Notes: generated from the letters alone by a model not told the origin. A stretch of DNA of 64,000 nucleotides from Diphasiastrum complanatum (GCA_029204225.1 CM055107.1:11853068-11917067); one strand, 5' to 3'; shown: positions 32,478 to 45,260, numbered from the stretch's first letter. Numbers and translations: made by a program.

Positions 32478-34378
32478 TCCATAGGTGAGTCTATCGACTT
32501 GCAGCCTTCCATGCATATTACTTGTGGATTGTGAAAAATGTCAACAAGCTAAGTTGATCTAATTTGGCAATTTTGAGGCCAAAATGAATTTTCAACTTAG
32601 AGATAGAATTTTTTATGTCAATAAGGCCTAAAAAATGGGTCCTTATTATTATTAGCGAGTAGACAAGTTGATAAGCTCGGTATTAGTGTTACCCTTATTT
32701 TTGCCACCTATGCTTTAGATTTCATCCTTGTTAGAGTGCAATGGGCAAGAAAAAGGAAGGACCGACTCCGTTGTAGTATAGAGAGGTGGATATTCGATCC
32801 AATGAGGAATATGTGATCTAAAGACAAACTATGTCGCTACGAACAAGGGAGCGGTAGTTTGTCAGAATTCCTCCATGCTGCCCTCTTTCGGAGGATTGAA
32901 ACCATAAATAAATCCTAGAAAATGCCCGAGAATCCAACTTAATCTACTCCTACTTCGTCATGGCTATTTGTGGGCATTATACCCTTGTTTGCTCTTGGCC
33001 TCTTTGGGTTACAACGCTTCTAACGTAAAGGAAAATCCTACCTACGGTGGCTTAAGACCCATGATATGGATCTAACACCTAATCTGTGAGCTACAACCAA
33101 GAGGGAAGGAAGAAGAAGGTGACAAGCCATGAATGAACTTGGAAGTTGGTCTTCCTAAGTGCAATTCCATAACTTGGTGGTAGAAACATGCATAGCAACA
33201 CATTTCTACAACAAGGGAGGATACTACATATTTCTTTCAATCAAGGCATCGTACATACATAATACAGAAACAAGTTGTTATGTCCATGTCATGTATAAGG
33301 AAATCGGAATAATTCCTAACGTGGATAGGCGGTCACTCCAGTGTATGGAACCTAAAGTTGGGTGGAAAGCTTAAAGTTCTATAACTTAAATTTGAAAGTG
33401 AACATAATATACAAGTATCAACTTCTTCGTGATTCAGGGCCCTTTCATTTGTAGATGCAAGCAAGTGTCCAGGGAACCATTACTAAATATATCATACAAT
33501 TTCGACTATTGTTTCTCACAACACTTTGTGAAGAAGAGTTCATCATCTCTGTCCTCTTGTGAGTGCGCCCTAATATACTTTTATGTCTTTGTACTCGCCA
33601 CTGAATTTTTGACACATGTAAAAAGGTGAATCTTGTCCATAATTTTCCTAATCCTCGACCACAAAAATGTTGACATTTTAGTAGCCCTAGCCCATGTGCC
33701 TATTGTTGAAGGTCTATGAAGGGCCAGTAATCCATTACTGCCTACTTGTTTCAGTACCTATTGATTGGTTATTTTTTGTGGAAAGCGAAGTTTTGGTTCC
33801 ATTTTCATCTTCTCTTGAAAAACTTTATCCATGCTAAGGTGGGGGGCTTTTGGGCCTTAACCTAACTCTTCATTTATCGGTCCTTCTCGCTAATAACCAC
33901 CGCAAAACTGAATTTTTTGTGCCACAAATTCACAAATACTTGTTGTGTCCACATGTCCAATTCTCGTCTTCGAGTGCCTGATTTCTATTTCTATTTCCTA
34001 GATTTTTGAACAACTGTAAATTATCGTCATGTCAATTCTTCTGAATTTTTTGACTGTTCCAATTGACAAGGTTCTAGATTTTCTGAGTTGTCAAATTTCT
34101 AGACTAGAGCAATCCTGGACCGAAACTAACAGTCCCTGAAAAACAAAGAGATTTTTCTATTAGTAAAAATATTTTTTTAGTACATCAAAAAAATTGTGCT
34201 CGACATTGCTGACATTTTTTTCTTCTGGGTCACCTTCACAAGTGTTTTCATGACACTATAAGATTTGGGCTCCTCCTTGTCCAACACATTTACTATTCTC
34301 TTCCAAAAAAGTAAGTGATTCTTTATGGAATAATCTCTCAATATCTCATCATTTTGAGGCTTTTTAAGTTTTTGCTAT
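32478..34378. other. Unassigned spacer
   Basis: Should contain the 3' end of the copia element, but no LTR boundary was found. No gene is recognised; ORFs up to 78 residues are not supported. Confidence 0.35.
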
Positions 34379-34871
34379 TGAAAAAAAGGAAGGAGGTCGA
34401 TTTGGTGATTGTTGCACAAAACGAAACTGACTTGAAACCTCGATTGCTCTGATACAACTGATGTGTATCTTAGCACGAACAACGAGTTCATGGTACTCAG
34501 ATAGAATTTGATTATGACTGGCGGCTACTGCTGCTAGATCAGATATACAATCTTCCAGAGTGTAGACAGACACTATTGACCTACTAATTTGTTTAAGCAT
34601 TCAACAAGAATGAGCTAGTGTGCTGAATAAGAGTAAATAGTTGAACATGTACTAACAACTATCAGACATCAAACATTCGATATCATTCAAGATAAAGAAA
34701 AACATGTGCATTATAGCTACTATATTATCAATGATCTTTTCTTGAGCGTTGTGTGACAAACCCACCCAACGCATTGGCGTAAGAGATACTATGTCTCTCA
34801 CGAATTATATTAGACAGTCTTGCTTACTAGCAGACTCTTGGACATCGCCTAGCATTTCTATGCCTAGCTCA
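34379..34871 (-). repeat. 3' LTR of the outer copia
   Basis: Element orientation TGAGCTAGGCATAGAA to CTTTTTTTCA. It aligns over its length with 45261-45770 (shared tcttggacatcg, tgtctctca and gtgattgttgcacaaaa). 493 bp against 510 bp in the other copy. Confidence 0.85.
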
Positions 34872-34920
34872 TCCTAAGAATTCATAAATAGCAAAACCAT
34901 CATTGGCCATTGTTTTAGTT

Positions 34921-35640
34921 TCATTGAATTTGACGTCTCTGACGGTCTTCACTTGGTTGGTCTTTGGCATGCAGATCATGTAGTATGACGAAACGATTGT
35001 CATACTCGACGAGGTATCCTAATTCGACTTTCTCATCGAGCTTCTTTCGAAGCTTATATGGAACATGTGCATAAGCGACACAGCCAACGATCCGAACATG
35101 CGTCAGATTGGGCTTTCTACCCCACCATAGTTCGTGTGGTGTCATGTGAGGAACACCAAATTTGTCGATCATGTTCTGGATGTAGGCGGCTAGCTACTGC
35201 TTCAGCCCATAATATCACTCTTTGTGCTTTTGAATAGGCCATCATACACCTCGCGACTTTCATGATAGTCCTATTTTTCCTTTCAGCAACACCATTGTGT
35301 TGTAGTGTGTAGGAAGCAGTCCTTGTATGAAGGATTTCACGATTGTTGCAGAAGTTAGCAAAGCGATTCAAGATGTATTCTCCACCACGATCAATTCTGA
35401 TTTGTTTGACTTTGTTTCTTGTCCACTTTTCTACCCAGTTCATGTATTCTATGAACTTGTCAAGTTCTTCTGACTTGTTATGTATGAAGTAGACTATTGC
35501 GAAGTTGCTATAGTCATCGATGAAGGTGATATGATACTTTGAGCTTCCTCCAGAGATCACGTTGAAGGTTCGCAGATGTCCAAATGTACTAACTCTAGAA
35601 GCTTTGTTGTTTCTCTAGTGAAATGAGTACATGACATCTT
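34921..35640 (-). pseudogene. copia integrase, frameshifted
   Basis: Minus strand: LLELVHLDIC, then KYHITFIDDYSNFAIVYF, IRIDRGGEYI (second Asp), LQHNGVAERKNRTIMKVAR (Glu), ILWAEAV. A shift near 35170 leads to PHELWWGRKPNLTHVRIVGC, with VAYAHVP following. The triad is intact but the domain is split. Confidence 0.85.
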
Positions 35641-35814
35641 CCCTTCATGCACACATCACATGACGTCGAGTTGGTTGCATTCCTCCTAATGCTTACTCCT
35701 GTGATTGCTCCATGCTGGCTTGCCTGATACAAGGCATAGAACGTCTGCAGATTCATGGGCTTGGTGTGTTTGATCTGTTGGTAGGCGCACCTTTAGATGA
35801 TACAAGTTGCCTTT

Positions 35815-36550
35815 TCATCTTCCTTGTGTAACGAGTGTACTGGTGTCGACGTCAATGACGTTGCATGTTTCGTTGGAAAGTGTCATGCGCATTCCTACGT
35901 CTGCTATTCTTGCAATTGAGAGCAAGTCTTGCTGCAATGTGGGTACGGACAGAATGTCATCCAATCTTCGGTCCTTGTCATTCATGTTGAGCCATAGCGA
36001 ACTAGTGCCATTCACTTGGTGTCTTTATTCGTCTCCAAGAACTATATATTTGGATGGATCTGTGCTGTGAAAGTCAACCATGATGTGTCTGGATGTAGCA
36101 AAGTGAGAGATTTCTCCTGAATAGAAGATGACCTCTTGTGTGTCAAATGTTGAGGTTGCACACATATCTGCACATAGGTAGGTTGTCACATTACCATGGT
36201 TCGTCGTCCTTTCTTCACCCATTTTGAAGCTTTCGGGTTCCTCCACGTAAGACAAACTCTTGTGGATTTTCCATTTGCCTTGAGGCTGCTTATTCCTTAG
36301 ATTCTAGTAGCAGTCCATAGCTACATAACCTTTCTTGTGGCAATGGATACATTTGATCTTCGGCAATGGATACCTTTCTTGTGGCCTTCTCGCTTACATC
36401 TCACGCATGCTTTCTTTTCACCATCTTCTTGTCTTGGCTTGCATTTGCTCTTCCATTTGCCTTTGGTGACGCCGATCTCGATTATGTTTTTGGTCTAACT
36501 CCCTCTTAGGTCTGAACGGTTTCTTCGGCTTCTCCATACTGCTCTAGAGA
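35815..36550 (-). pseudogene. copia gag tail, zinc knuckle and protease
   Basis: Begins at the right edge with ALYSSMEKPKKPFRPKREL (an in-frame TAG replaces the Tyr codon), passes knuckle-like CVRCKREGHKKG and CIHCHKKGY segments, then the protease. The active-site D-S-G box reads YSG (FYSGEISHF), so catalytic Asp is lost. It continues as DILSVPTLQQDLLSIARI. It directly abuts the nested element at 36551. Confidence 0.8.
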
Positions 36551-36555
36551 GCCTA
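36551..36555. repeat. Target duplication GCCTA, left
   Basis: 5-bp GCCTA before the left LTR. It recurs right after it (37307-37311) and, as ACCTA, after the right LTR (44490-44494). Confidence 0.75.
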
Positions 36556-37306
36556 TGTTGGAGGGTTTGCGGATCCCAAGGCAAACCTAACCCTAGTTAA
36601 TAAGTGAGAGGGATCTGGCACTCTGCGTGTGTAAGTCCAACCCGATGATCACATAGTTATTTGATTAATCAAAAAGTCAATAAAAGGACTTTAGGCCTTT
36701 TTGTGGGACTTTTAATGTCGTAGGGCCTAAATGTCAAGTTAGTGAATAAAGTTGGGTTTCCCTCGAATTTTGGATGGTTTCCACTCTTTTCTAATTTGAA
36801 TGGTTAGGGAGGCAAAAATGGACCAATAGGATTCAGAGGCCAGGGTCCTCCTCGCTACTATAAAAAAGGGACCAAATTGAGTTTCTTATACATGTACATA
36901 TCTTCATTCCAATAAAGCAAATGGGTTCTCTTGTGAAATAGATTTATGAATGTCCTTGCTTTCTATCACTTTTCCTCCATCTTTTATGCTTTTATTGTGT
37001 TTGCTAATTGTTGGATCTGATTGTTATTGGGATTGCATGTTCTTAAACTTTTTATGAGACAAAAAGGGAGAGAGAGAGAAAGAGTAAGCTATCTTCATTG
37101 TGGGTCTTAGTGTTAGTGATTGTAGTGTTAATGCTTAGGGTTAATGGATGTTAGAGTTAGATGTGGATCTTCCATTCATGCTAAAATCTGAAATATGTTA
37201 TTGCTCTCATGAGAACAAACCTACGCGTGACAACTAATTTCATCTCCTTGATGCTAGATTGATTAGATCTTGGATTGAGGATAGGCAAGCAAAGAAACCC
37301 ACTACA
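36556..37306 (+). repeat. Left LTR of the nested element
   Basis: TGTTGGAGGGTTTGCGGATC to CCCACTACA, 751 bp, closely similar to 43683-44489. It has a short GA run (about 37065-37085) where the right LTR has 101 bp. Confidence 0.9.
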
Positions 37307-37373
37307 GCCTAATCAGAGGTGTCCTTGTGATCAAGGTGCTCACGAGCTTCGACTTCTTCTCTAATCTCGATTA
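37307..37373 (-). repeat. Duplicate of host copia gag inside the nested element
   Basis: 67 bp nearly identical to 44490-44556, which is the copia gag (EIREEVEAREHLDHKDTS) continuing from the right flank. Its position on the inner side of the left LTR, preceded by GCCTA, means the left LTR looks like a solo LTR complete with both flanks. An internal PBS should be here instead. Confidence 0.85.
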
Positions 37374-38447
37374 TATTCTTGTGGCATGAATAGTGTTAAA
37401 TCTGCATTTAGGGTTAGTTTGGGAGTAATTTTGTCTGATTTGAGTGGATTTGCTTGTTTAAAATCTAATCTGATTGTAGAACAGGGATAGCTATTTAGAT
37501 CACCAATATTAATATCCATTTGAATATGAGATATCAGAAAAAACAACAAAAATTGATCAAATCTACCAGATTTTAGTCAAAAGGAGGCAAAAATCGTCAT
37601 CAAAACTGACTTTTTGGCCTCTTTCAGGAAACATTCGCTGAATCGCAAAATCCTTTGGTTCTGATCACAGATTCTTCAGTTTGAAGGGCAAACAATCCTT
37701 CAGCAGATTTCTAGAAACATCAGAAAAACCACCAAAAAATACCAAAAAATTACCAAAACCCTAAAAATACAAAATAAAGAACCTTCGTCCGATACACTAT
37801 GCATAGATGTGATTCAGATCTATCTACTGCTAGGTTGGCAAAGAATAATATCAGAAATAGAAGGTTTTGTAGAAGATTAGTTGTCATATTGTTATATTTT
37901 TGTTAAAAAAATCTCTTTTTTGTAAAAACACCAGTATTATTCTTGATTCTTAGTCAGAACATTCATCGAGTTACCGGATTATTCTATTTATAGTAATTTA
38001 TTATTTTCGAGCTCAACAACATTCATTCTATCCAGATAATAGAAAATCTCTATTTTTATCCTCGTCAAACTGTAGAAACTGTGCTTTTATATGCCAAGAA
38101 CCTTCGCCAGTTCTACCCTAGCTTTATTAGTTTCATATTAAAATAGCACTGTTGAACCTTCGTCGAGTCAACCTTTGCCTAAGGAACCTTTGCCGATTCT
38201 ATTTTTAGGTTCTGATTTTCCAGATCAAGTCTTTGTCAAATTTTGGGTCAAATCTGATTTAGTCTGATTTTGATTCTGAGAATTTTAATTTTTGAGAAGT
38301 ATCGATCGGTTGATCTTAGGAATCTTTTTCATGGTATAGGAATCTGATTCTCGTCAAGTGGAAGAGATCTAGCATATCTGATTTGAGATAGTTCCTGATT
38401 GAAAATCTAGATCCAATCTCATTGTCTACTTGATTTGATCTGTAATA
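37374..38447 (+). other. Leader of the nested element with CTTCGTCGA-type motifs
   Basis: No ORF. A motif close to GAACCTTCGTCGAGT recurs irregularly: near 37790, 37964, 38098, 38154 and 38180 here, and again near 40530. Confidence 0.5.
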
Positions 38448-39194
38448 ATGGCTGCTTTTGGAGGTGTTCTGGAGGAAGTCAATCCAATCATTCTTAGGAG
38501 AGCACCCCATTTGGATCTACCCAAATACAATGGATTAACCTCGGAAGTTTATGGAAGACCCTTTCCTACTTTTAAGTAAAATTAAAATGGGAAAGCGGGA
38601 AAAAGTTCGAGATTACATTGAACGGGTTAAACGCCTCAGATCTGAGTGCGAACTTGAGCTGATTAATGAAAATGCCATAATTATTTGGTGTTTGTCAGGT
38701 CTACCTAAAAGGATCAGACGTGAGCTAAAACGCCACAATGAGTACGCAATTTTGCAAAACGCTAACGATGCAATTCGGTAGGAGGATGAAGATTTAGACG
38801 ATGAGCCGAATATCAATATGTTGTCTTATATAGCAGGGCAGACCACTACGACATCCACCCTATTGCATCAACGAATGTCAATGCTACTGCAGAGATGATG
38901 CTCAATGTGTTCAAGAAACTTGGAAAGAACCAACAGAAACGGATGGAAAAGTTGCAGTCGCAATTTGATGAGAAGATCAAAGCATTGGAAGATGCTCATG
39001 GACAAGCAAACAAGGAACCTGAGAAGTTTGCAAAGACTTTTCCTACTAGGAAAAATTTCTGGTGTTCCATTTGTACGGGAAATAACATAATGAATGAGTG
39101 TCCTCAATTGAAAAATGAATGGAAATCAGTATATGCCATTTGTGTAATTTGTCTGATCATGAGACTGCTTTTTGCAACTTCAATTCTCGGATAA
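38448..39194 (+). pseudogene. gypsy-like gag of the nested element, broken
   Basis: ATG at 38448 opens AAFGGVLEEVNPIILRRAP and LDLPKYNGL, then a frame change near 38550 leads to KREKVRDYIERVKRLRSEC and LSGLPKRIRRELKRH, typical of gag. A third frame from 38895 has a coiled K/E-rich segment and a knuckle-like CSICTGNNIMNEC. The gag core looks shortened near 38550. Confidence 0.7.
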
Positions 39195-39324
39195 TTTAGC
39201 AATGATATGCCTAATTGGGATATCAAGAACCACATTATGGAGGAAATCTGACAGTTAGATCTCGTCAATCCCGAAACAATTAGCCTTACCTGCCCCACCA
39301 AAGCACCCTGCTCCTCCTGCCAAT

Positions 39325-39801
39325 TTGATGGAACCAGAACCTTATAAAGGTACCGAGCAATGGAATTATAGTAATGATCATGAAGGTGGATCTTCAGAAC
39401 AATATGCTATTTATGCTGCCATGCAACAACAAGCATCTAGAAACTGGACCAGAGCACCACTTGGATGCTTTGCATGTAGAGAAAATCACAAAGTTGCAGA
39501 ATGTCCAAATAAAGGCAAATTTGTACCATTCTGTTGTAACTGTGGTTATGGGCATTGCTATAAAGAATGTCCAGCAAGACTGAAGCCACCACTAGCTACA
39601 GCTCCTACAAATCTGATAACAATCAAGCAAAGACCAGTAGCTCAGAATAAACCAAGTGTACCCTTGATGGTGGTTACCAGAGCACAAAAGCAAAAAGAAC
39701 TTGTAGCAGATCCAGTACCTGCTGATTCTATACCATTAACTGATATACCAACAACATCTAAAGTATATCCAAATCTTCATGCAGAAAAAAGAAGATATTA
39801 G
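39325..39801 (+). pseudogene. Gag zinc-knuckle segment of the nested element
   Basis: Open frame with two knuckle-type motifs, CFACRENHKVAEC and CCNCGYGHCYKEC, both C-X2-C-X4-H-X4-C. A Pro/Thr/Lys-rich tail follows. A stop at 39799 precedes more gag-like sequence (MRQWIKHLQEEEELEVARA). Confidence 0.75.
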
Positions 39802-40189
39802 GATATGAGACAGTGGATTAAACATTTGCAAGAGGAAGAGGAGCTTGAAGTGGCTAGAGCAACAATCGAAGTTTGTTTTTCACCAGTGCAACTACCAAAT
39901 TATTAACGTACAGACATGTATGCTCAATTGCATCATCATGAAGAACCCTTCAAGATGACTGAACCGAAAGCACCGCAAACAGAACTGCTCATGAATATTT
40001 TCTCTAGTAAGATCAATATTTTGTTGGGAGAGTTCCTGAAGTTGGTGCAAAAGAAGTATTAGTGCAAAAGTGAACTCAAACTAAACCAGAAGTCCATCAA
40101 GAGCCACTTTTTTTGTGCAAGATTTGAAGAATCTAATGAAGTACTCCATGTCAGAGAACAAAAAAATATCACCCTGCAGATACAACATA

Positions 40190-40500
40190 GACAATTTCCT
40201 AACGAAGCAGCCGTGATAGATGGTGGTTCAAGAGTTAACTGATTTCTACAAAGCTATGTGCGAAGTGGGGCCTTACAAAGATAAAGCCTGCGTCTTTTGC
40301 CATTAAGCTGGCTGATCAAATGACAGTTCGTCCAAAAGGAATGGTTGAAGATATACCTGTCAGAATTGTCGGAGTACAGTTTGTCATTACTTTCGTAGTA
40401 ATGGGCTTACCAGAAGCACCAAATGTCTATCGAGTCCTATTGGGACACCCATGGTTACAAGTTGCGCAATTTCATCAATTGGTACTTGTTTGGAGTTAGG
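40190..40500 (+). pseudogene. Retropepsin-like protease remnant
   Basis: AAVIDGGSRVN gives the D-G-G variant of the active-site box (catalytic Asp near 40218), then a stop. In a shifted frame KPASFAIKLADQMTVRPKGM leads to VYRVLLGHPWL, the second hallmark (usually LGRPWL). Typical of plant gypsy aspartic protease with gag. No RT follows. Confidence 0.7.
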
Positions 40501-41018
40501 CAAATGATCACCAATATGCCATTTTGAAAACCTTCGTCGAGTACCTTACTCTCCTCAAAAATCTTCACCGACATGCCAAATGGATTTAAAATGCGAAAAT
40601 TAGATCGGCTATAGGTTTAGATCCTGCAAAATTGCATTAATAATAGTACTTGGGCGAAGGATCCTCTTGGGTGAAGGTTCATCCTTCATCAGACCTGAAA
40701 AACGTTCACTAGAAAACTATTGCTGAGATTTTCACAATACTGAACAAGCTTACAAATTTTGGTTCCAAACTGAACAACCAGACTAGTACATTATCTAATG
40801 GACCCTCCAAATCAGCCTATAAAAGGGCGAAATTCGACTTCATTCCTCACTTGTTCTAGTGAAGCTCTTGCCAATTTTTCCAGTGACCAAGGTGAAGACC
40901 TATCAGAGTATAGACATTAGGTTGAGAATAAAGTATACTAAGCTTAGAACCCAACTTTCCATACTATTTTTTAATATACACTTGCGCTCATTACAATCAA
41001 TTTCTGCTCTTTTCCATC
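40501..41018 (+). other. Spacer between protease and second ORF set
   Basis: Where RT should start there is non-coding sequence with the recurrent ccttcgtcgagt motif near 40533 and gcgaaggatcc near 40665. Confidence 0.5.
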
Positions 41019-41345
41019 ATGTTGTCCACATATACATCTCAATTGCCTCGTTACACTATCCATCGTGATGTCCCATCTACAACGGATATCATGATCCTTC
41101 CTAGCACAAGCATGGTCACTCAGTGGATGATCCTTGCGAAGCCTCTGCTTACTGCAATGGGTATTCATGAGAGAGCCTTCTCGGGGAGAATCAACATGGA
41201 TTTTATTATTCTTGCCTTCAATACTTGGAGGGAGGAGAAATCCAAATTTTACATTTTCTAGGGAGCCACACACAAGGTGCATGTGACTGAGGTCGCCCTT
41301 GCTGCCATAGGGATACCGTCTGGTACCCAAGCCTCACCAAACCAT
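41019..41345 (+). pseudogene. Extra ORF A of the nested element
   Basis: About 80 residues, then a stop and continued reading: MDFIILAFNTWREEKSKFYI then GATHKVHVTEVALAAIGIPS. It is reminiscent of the plant-mobile-domain type of accessory ORF, but I cannot assign it firmly. It lies where pol would be. Confidence 0.45.
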
Positions 41346-42099
41346 AAGCAAGCCAAATAGGCAATGACCTGCACTGGACTAATGACGACTATCTTCTAGG
41401 GACCATTACTGATCCTGCCATTCAAGTTGCTGCTCAGCTCCTCAAAAATTTCCTAATGGTTGGCAACCTCAAGAAAGACCATATTACTTTCCAAATTTTT
41501 CATAGGATAGTTGAGTCCCAAACCAAGATAGCCAAGGCTCCTCTAGAACCATATAACTGGTTCAAGACTATCTTTAGAGAGCTCAAACGAGCTATCAAGA
41601 GCAATAGCAAGCAACAATTTGCTGCTGGCCAGATGTTGTCACTCCTAGCAACCTCCCACCTTGATAATAAAATCCATGATTTTGTATAGATGTCATGCTC
41701 TCTATTTACAAAGAGGCACCAGCTGAATCCTCCCAACAGGCATCAAGTTCACATAGTTGTCGTCGTCCACGTAGTGAGATCATCATTTCTAACTCACCTT
41801 TCACGTCAGGACGTCGTACTAGACAGACATCTTTAGCTGCGCTTCCACCCCCTACTGCAATCCGCATTGAGTAACCTATCCCCCTCGCCTCTGATGCTTC
41901 CCTCGCCTCTGCTTCCTCACAAGGTCAATCTGTGACAATTAGATCTACCATTCTAGTCACAGCTGCCTCGACCATCTCTTTTTCACAGATCTGAGTCATT
42001 TTTCTAAACACACAATCATTCATGGATATGTTCGATGATTCCAACCCACTGGGCCCAGATGAGACTTTTGTAATGCCCCAAAGCCCCGGACCTTTGAAC

Positions 42100-42925
42100 T
42101 TCAATCCCCTGGAAGAGGATTTGAGCAGTTCCATGATACCGCTATCGGATTTGATGATTCTTTCCAGATCAACCAGCAAGATCAAGTTGAAGCCGCACCA
42201 GACATCCTTAGGGTCGATCATGCTGTTATATCTCCAAAGCAGTTTGACGCCATAGTGCCAGAGGGTTTTGATATCGAAGATACATTTGAACAAGAAGAAC
42301 CATCCACACACCAGAGGCCAATGAGCACGATTCCTATTGGAGCTGTTCCTATTGCTCCTGGTACTGTTGTGCCTACTACCGTGGATTCTGGTGATGCAAT
42401 GGGCCTTGTTAATATTGTGCGCGTGATCCAGACCATGATTGACGAAAAGAAAGACATCTCTAGGCGCATTGCCGATCTTGGGATAGAGAATACCCTAATT
42501 AGCCAGAAGGTTCTTCAGATCAACCATGAGCTGATGATTGCTAGACAACACGAGGCAAAGTCCGAAGCTGATTTGAAGAGGGCCAATGAGTCCGCTCGAC
42601 AACTAGAAGACTATGTGGCGACCCTTCAGAATGCACTCACAATGATACAAGACAAGGTTGACAAGGCAGTCCAAAATCCCAAACAGCAGGTCTTGTTGCT
42701 AGCCGGACAATTGGACTTAGCAGCATTGGAACGCGAATGACTTCAAGGTGAATTGGACGCAACCACCCTTGAACATGGTGGATCTCCCGAAGTCGTAGAA
42801 GAACAACCAGTTCCACAGGCAACTCAAGCAAGTCCATCTTCATCAAGAACCACACCATTGTTCAGACGACCAATCAGCATCGAGGACCAGATTCAGAGCC
42901 TTTTAGCACAATATTTTTCATGAGT
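42100..42925 (+). pseudogene. Extra ORF B, coiled-coil protein
   Basis: Open from about 42100 to a stop at 42738-42740, then in frame to about 42922. The first half is acidic (EGFDIEDTFEQEEPS). The middle is a heptad-rich coiled coil (MIDEKKDISRRIADL, LISQKVLQINHELM, KRANESARQLEDYV). The tail is Ser/Pro-rich. No known domain. Long coding stretches of this kind 3' of gag occur as additional ORFs in plant retroelements. Confidence 0.55.
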
Positions 42926-43140
42926 CCTCACGTGGTGGTTGGGTCATCAAGTTTAAGACCTCTGAAATTGAGGCCGGCAAAGAATTGGATAAGATACCTA
43001 CATTGGGAGAGTAGCCAACTTGGAGAATTATAGTTTTTGATAAAACTCAAGAATCCATCAGGAGTTATGTAGCCAGCCCTCACCAATTGGGCGTAAATCC
43101 ATACTACGTACCAACGCCGCGTAGAAATAAGTGAAAGGCT

Positions 43141-43476
43141 TTGGGATTGGCCATGGACAAAATTACTGTTCATACGTTGAACTGGCCAATCATCCACCAA
43201 CCTTATAGCTGGGAGATATCAGTGGACTTCCATCGAGCCCTACAAGCATACCAGCAGGATTATATCCACTCTTTTGATCCCACTGTCAGGCAATCGACAC
43301 TGTTCGCAAAAGATCTAACCCTATTGACATCCATTGCAACGCGATGGGATGATTGTCTTCTCACTTTGACATTCGATCTGCATAAGCCAATGGTGTCAAA
43401 TAGCATTAAGGATCAGCTGCCGGTGGCCAGATTATATTTTCGTGCAGCAATGATGGGAGGCTCCTGGGAATCTTGA
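43141..43476 (+). other. Extra ORF C of the nested element
   Basis: 111 codons with Trp-rich blocks (HTLNWPIIHQPYSWEISVDF, DDCLLTLTFDLHKP). It lies 3' of ORF B and may be part of one longer broken protein. Function unknown. Confidence 0.4.
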
Positions 43477-43664
43477 TTCACAGCTTGGACAACTTCAAAG
43501 TGGATCGCTGGAGCCCATCGTTGTTTTTTGCCACACAACCTAGATTTCAACACTGCCGGACTCGATTTCATGGAGAAGGTGCAGTATCATTTAATAAAGA
43601 TTCGACGTGATGCAAATAAAAGCCCACAGTAACTACATCTTGCAGCTGTTGTGGGACTGCCACC

Positions 43665-43682
43665 AGTTTTGGTGGGGGATAC
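43665..43682 (+). promoter_or_regulatory. Polypurine tract
   Basis: ttttggtgggggatac directly before the right LTR, as expected for plus-strand priming. Confidence 0.75.
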
Positions 43683-44489
<807 letters not shown>

Positions 44490-45110
44490 ACCTAATTAGA
44501 GGTGTCCTTGTGATCAAGGTGCTCACGAGCTTCGACTTCTTCTCTAATCTCGATTACCGTATTTTTTAGAGTCATTTGTGGATCTTTGGCTAGCAACATT
44601 CGGCTAGTCTGGAAGGATCTTGGTAAAGCTCCTAGCAAGTAGGTGAGTTGCTTCTCTACTGAGACTGCATTGTCTGCTCTAGCGTTGTGTAACATAAGGA
44701 ATAGATCCTTCATCTTTCTAATAAAGGATGTGAGTTCTTTGTCATCCTATCATAGGTTGGTCAGCTGGTCTTCGAGAAGCATTATCTGGCTATGTGATTT
44801 TGTCTGGAACCTAGTCAGTAATGCATCCCACATCTCTCTTGCATTAGAGAGTGTGGCAAGGTCTAGCATTAGGCTATCTTCGATGGAGGAGGATAAGACA
44901 GCTACTGCCTTGTCGTTCCTTTCTCTCCACTCTCGTAGCTCTCTGCCAGTGGTTGTAGGCATCTCTTCGGTGCCGTCCACCCAGGGCTATAAGCTTTTCC
45001 CTTCAAGATGAGAGAGGTCTTTACCTTCCATGCTAGGAAGTTAGACTCGGATGAGTCGAGGATGGTGCAGTCTTCGACTATATGCTACTTATAGACACCA
45101 TCGTTGTGAA
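44490..45110 (-). pseudogene. copia gag N-terminal part (outer element)
   Basis: Minus strand from about 45110: LDSSESNFLAWKVKTSLILK, then a shift to WRERNDKAVAVLSSSIEDSL, NAREMWDALLTRFQ, DDKELTSFIRKMKDLFLMLH, LTYLLGALPRSFQ and EIREEVEAREHLDHKDTS. This is the UBN2 gag domain. The reading is cut by the nested LTR at 44490 and resumes at 36550 (DEALYSSMEKP after correction of point stops). Confidence 0.85.
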
Positions 45111-45243
45111 CTATGTTTTTTAGCTTATCTCTGGCTCCTTGTTGTGAATGTATGAACTCTTGGATCTCATAGACTTCAGAGATCTAATAGGCTCTGACTG
45201 GATCTTGCTGTAATAAGCTCCAATTGGCTTTGAAGCTACTATC

Positions 45244-45256
45244 GGTTCTGATACCA
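45244..45256 (-). promoter_or_regulatory. Primer-binding site of the outer copia
   Basis: Minus-strand TGGTATCAGAACC, tRNA-Met type with one change, four bases from the LTR end. Confidence 0.75.
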
Positions 45257-45260
45257 CTAC

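Noticed and set aside
42655-42858. Minus-strand ORF opposite the coiled-coil ORF
   Set aside because: Shadow of the plus-strand frame.
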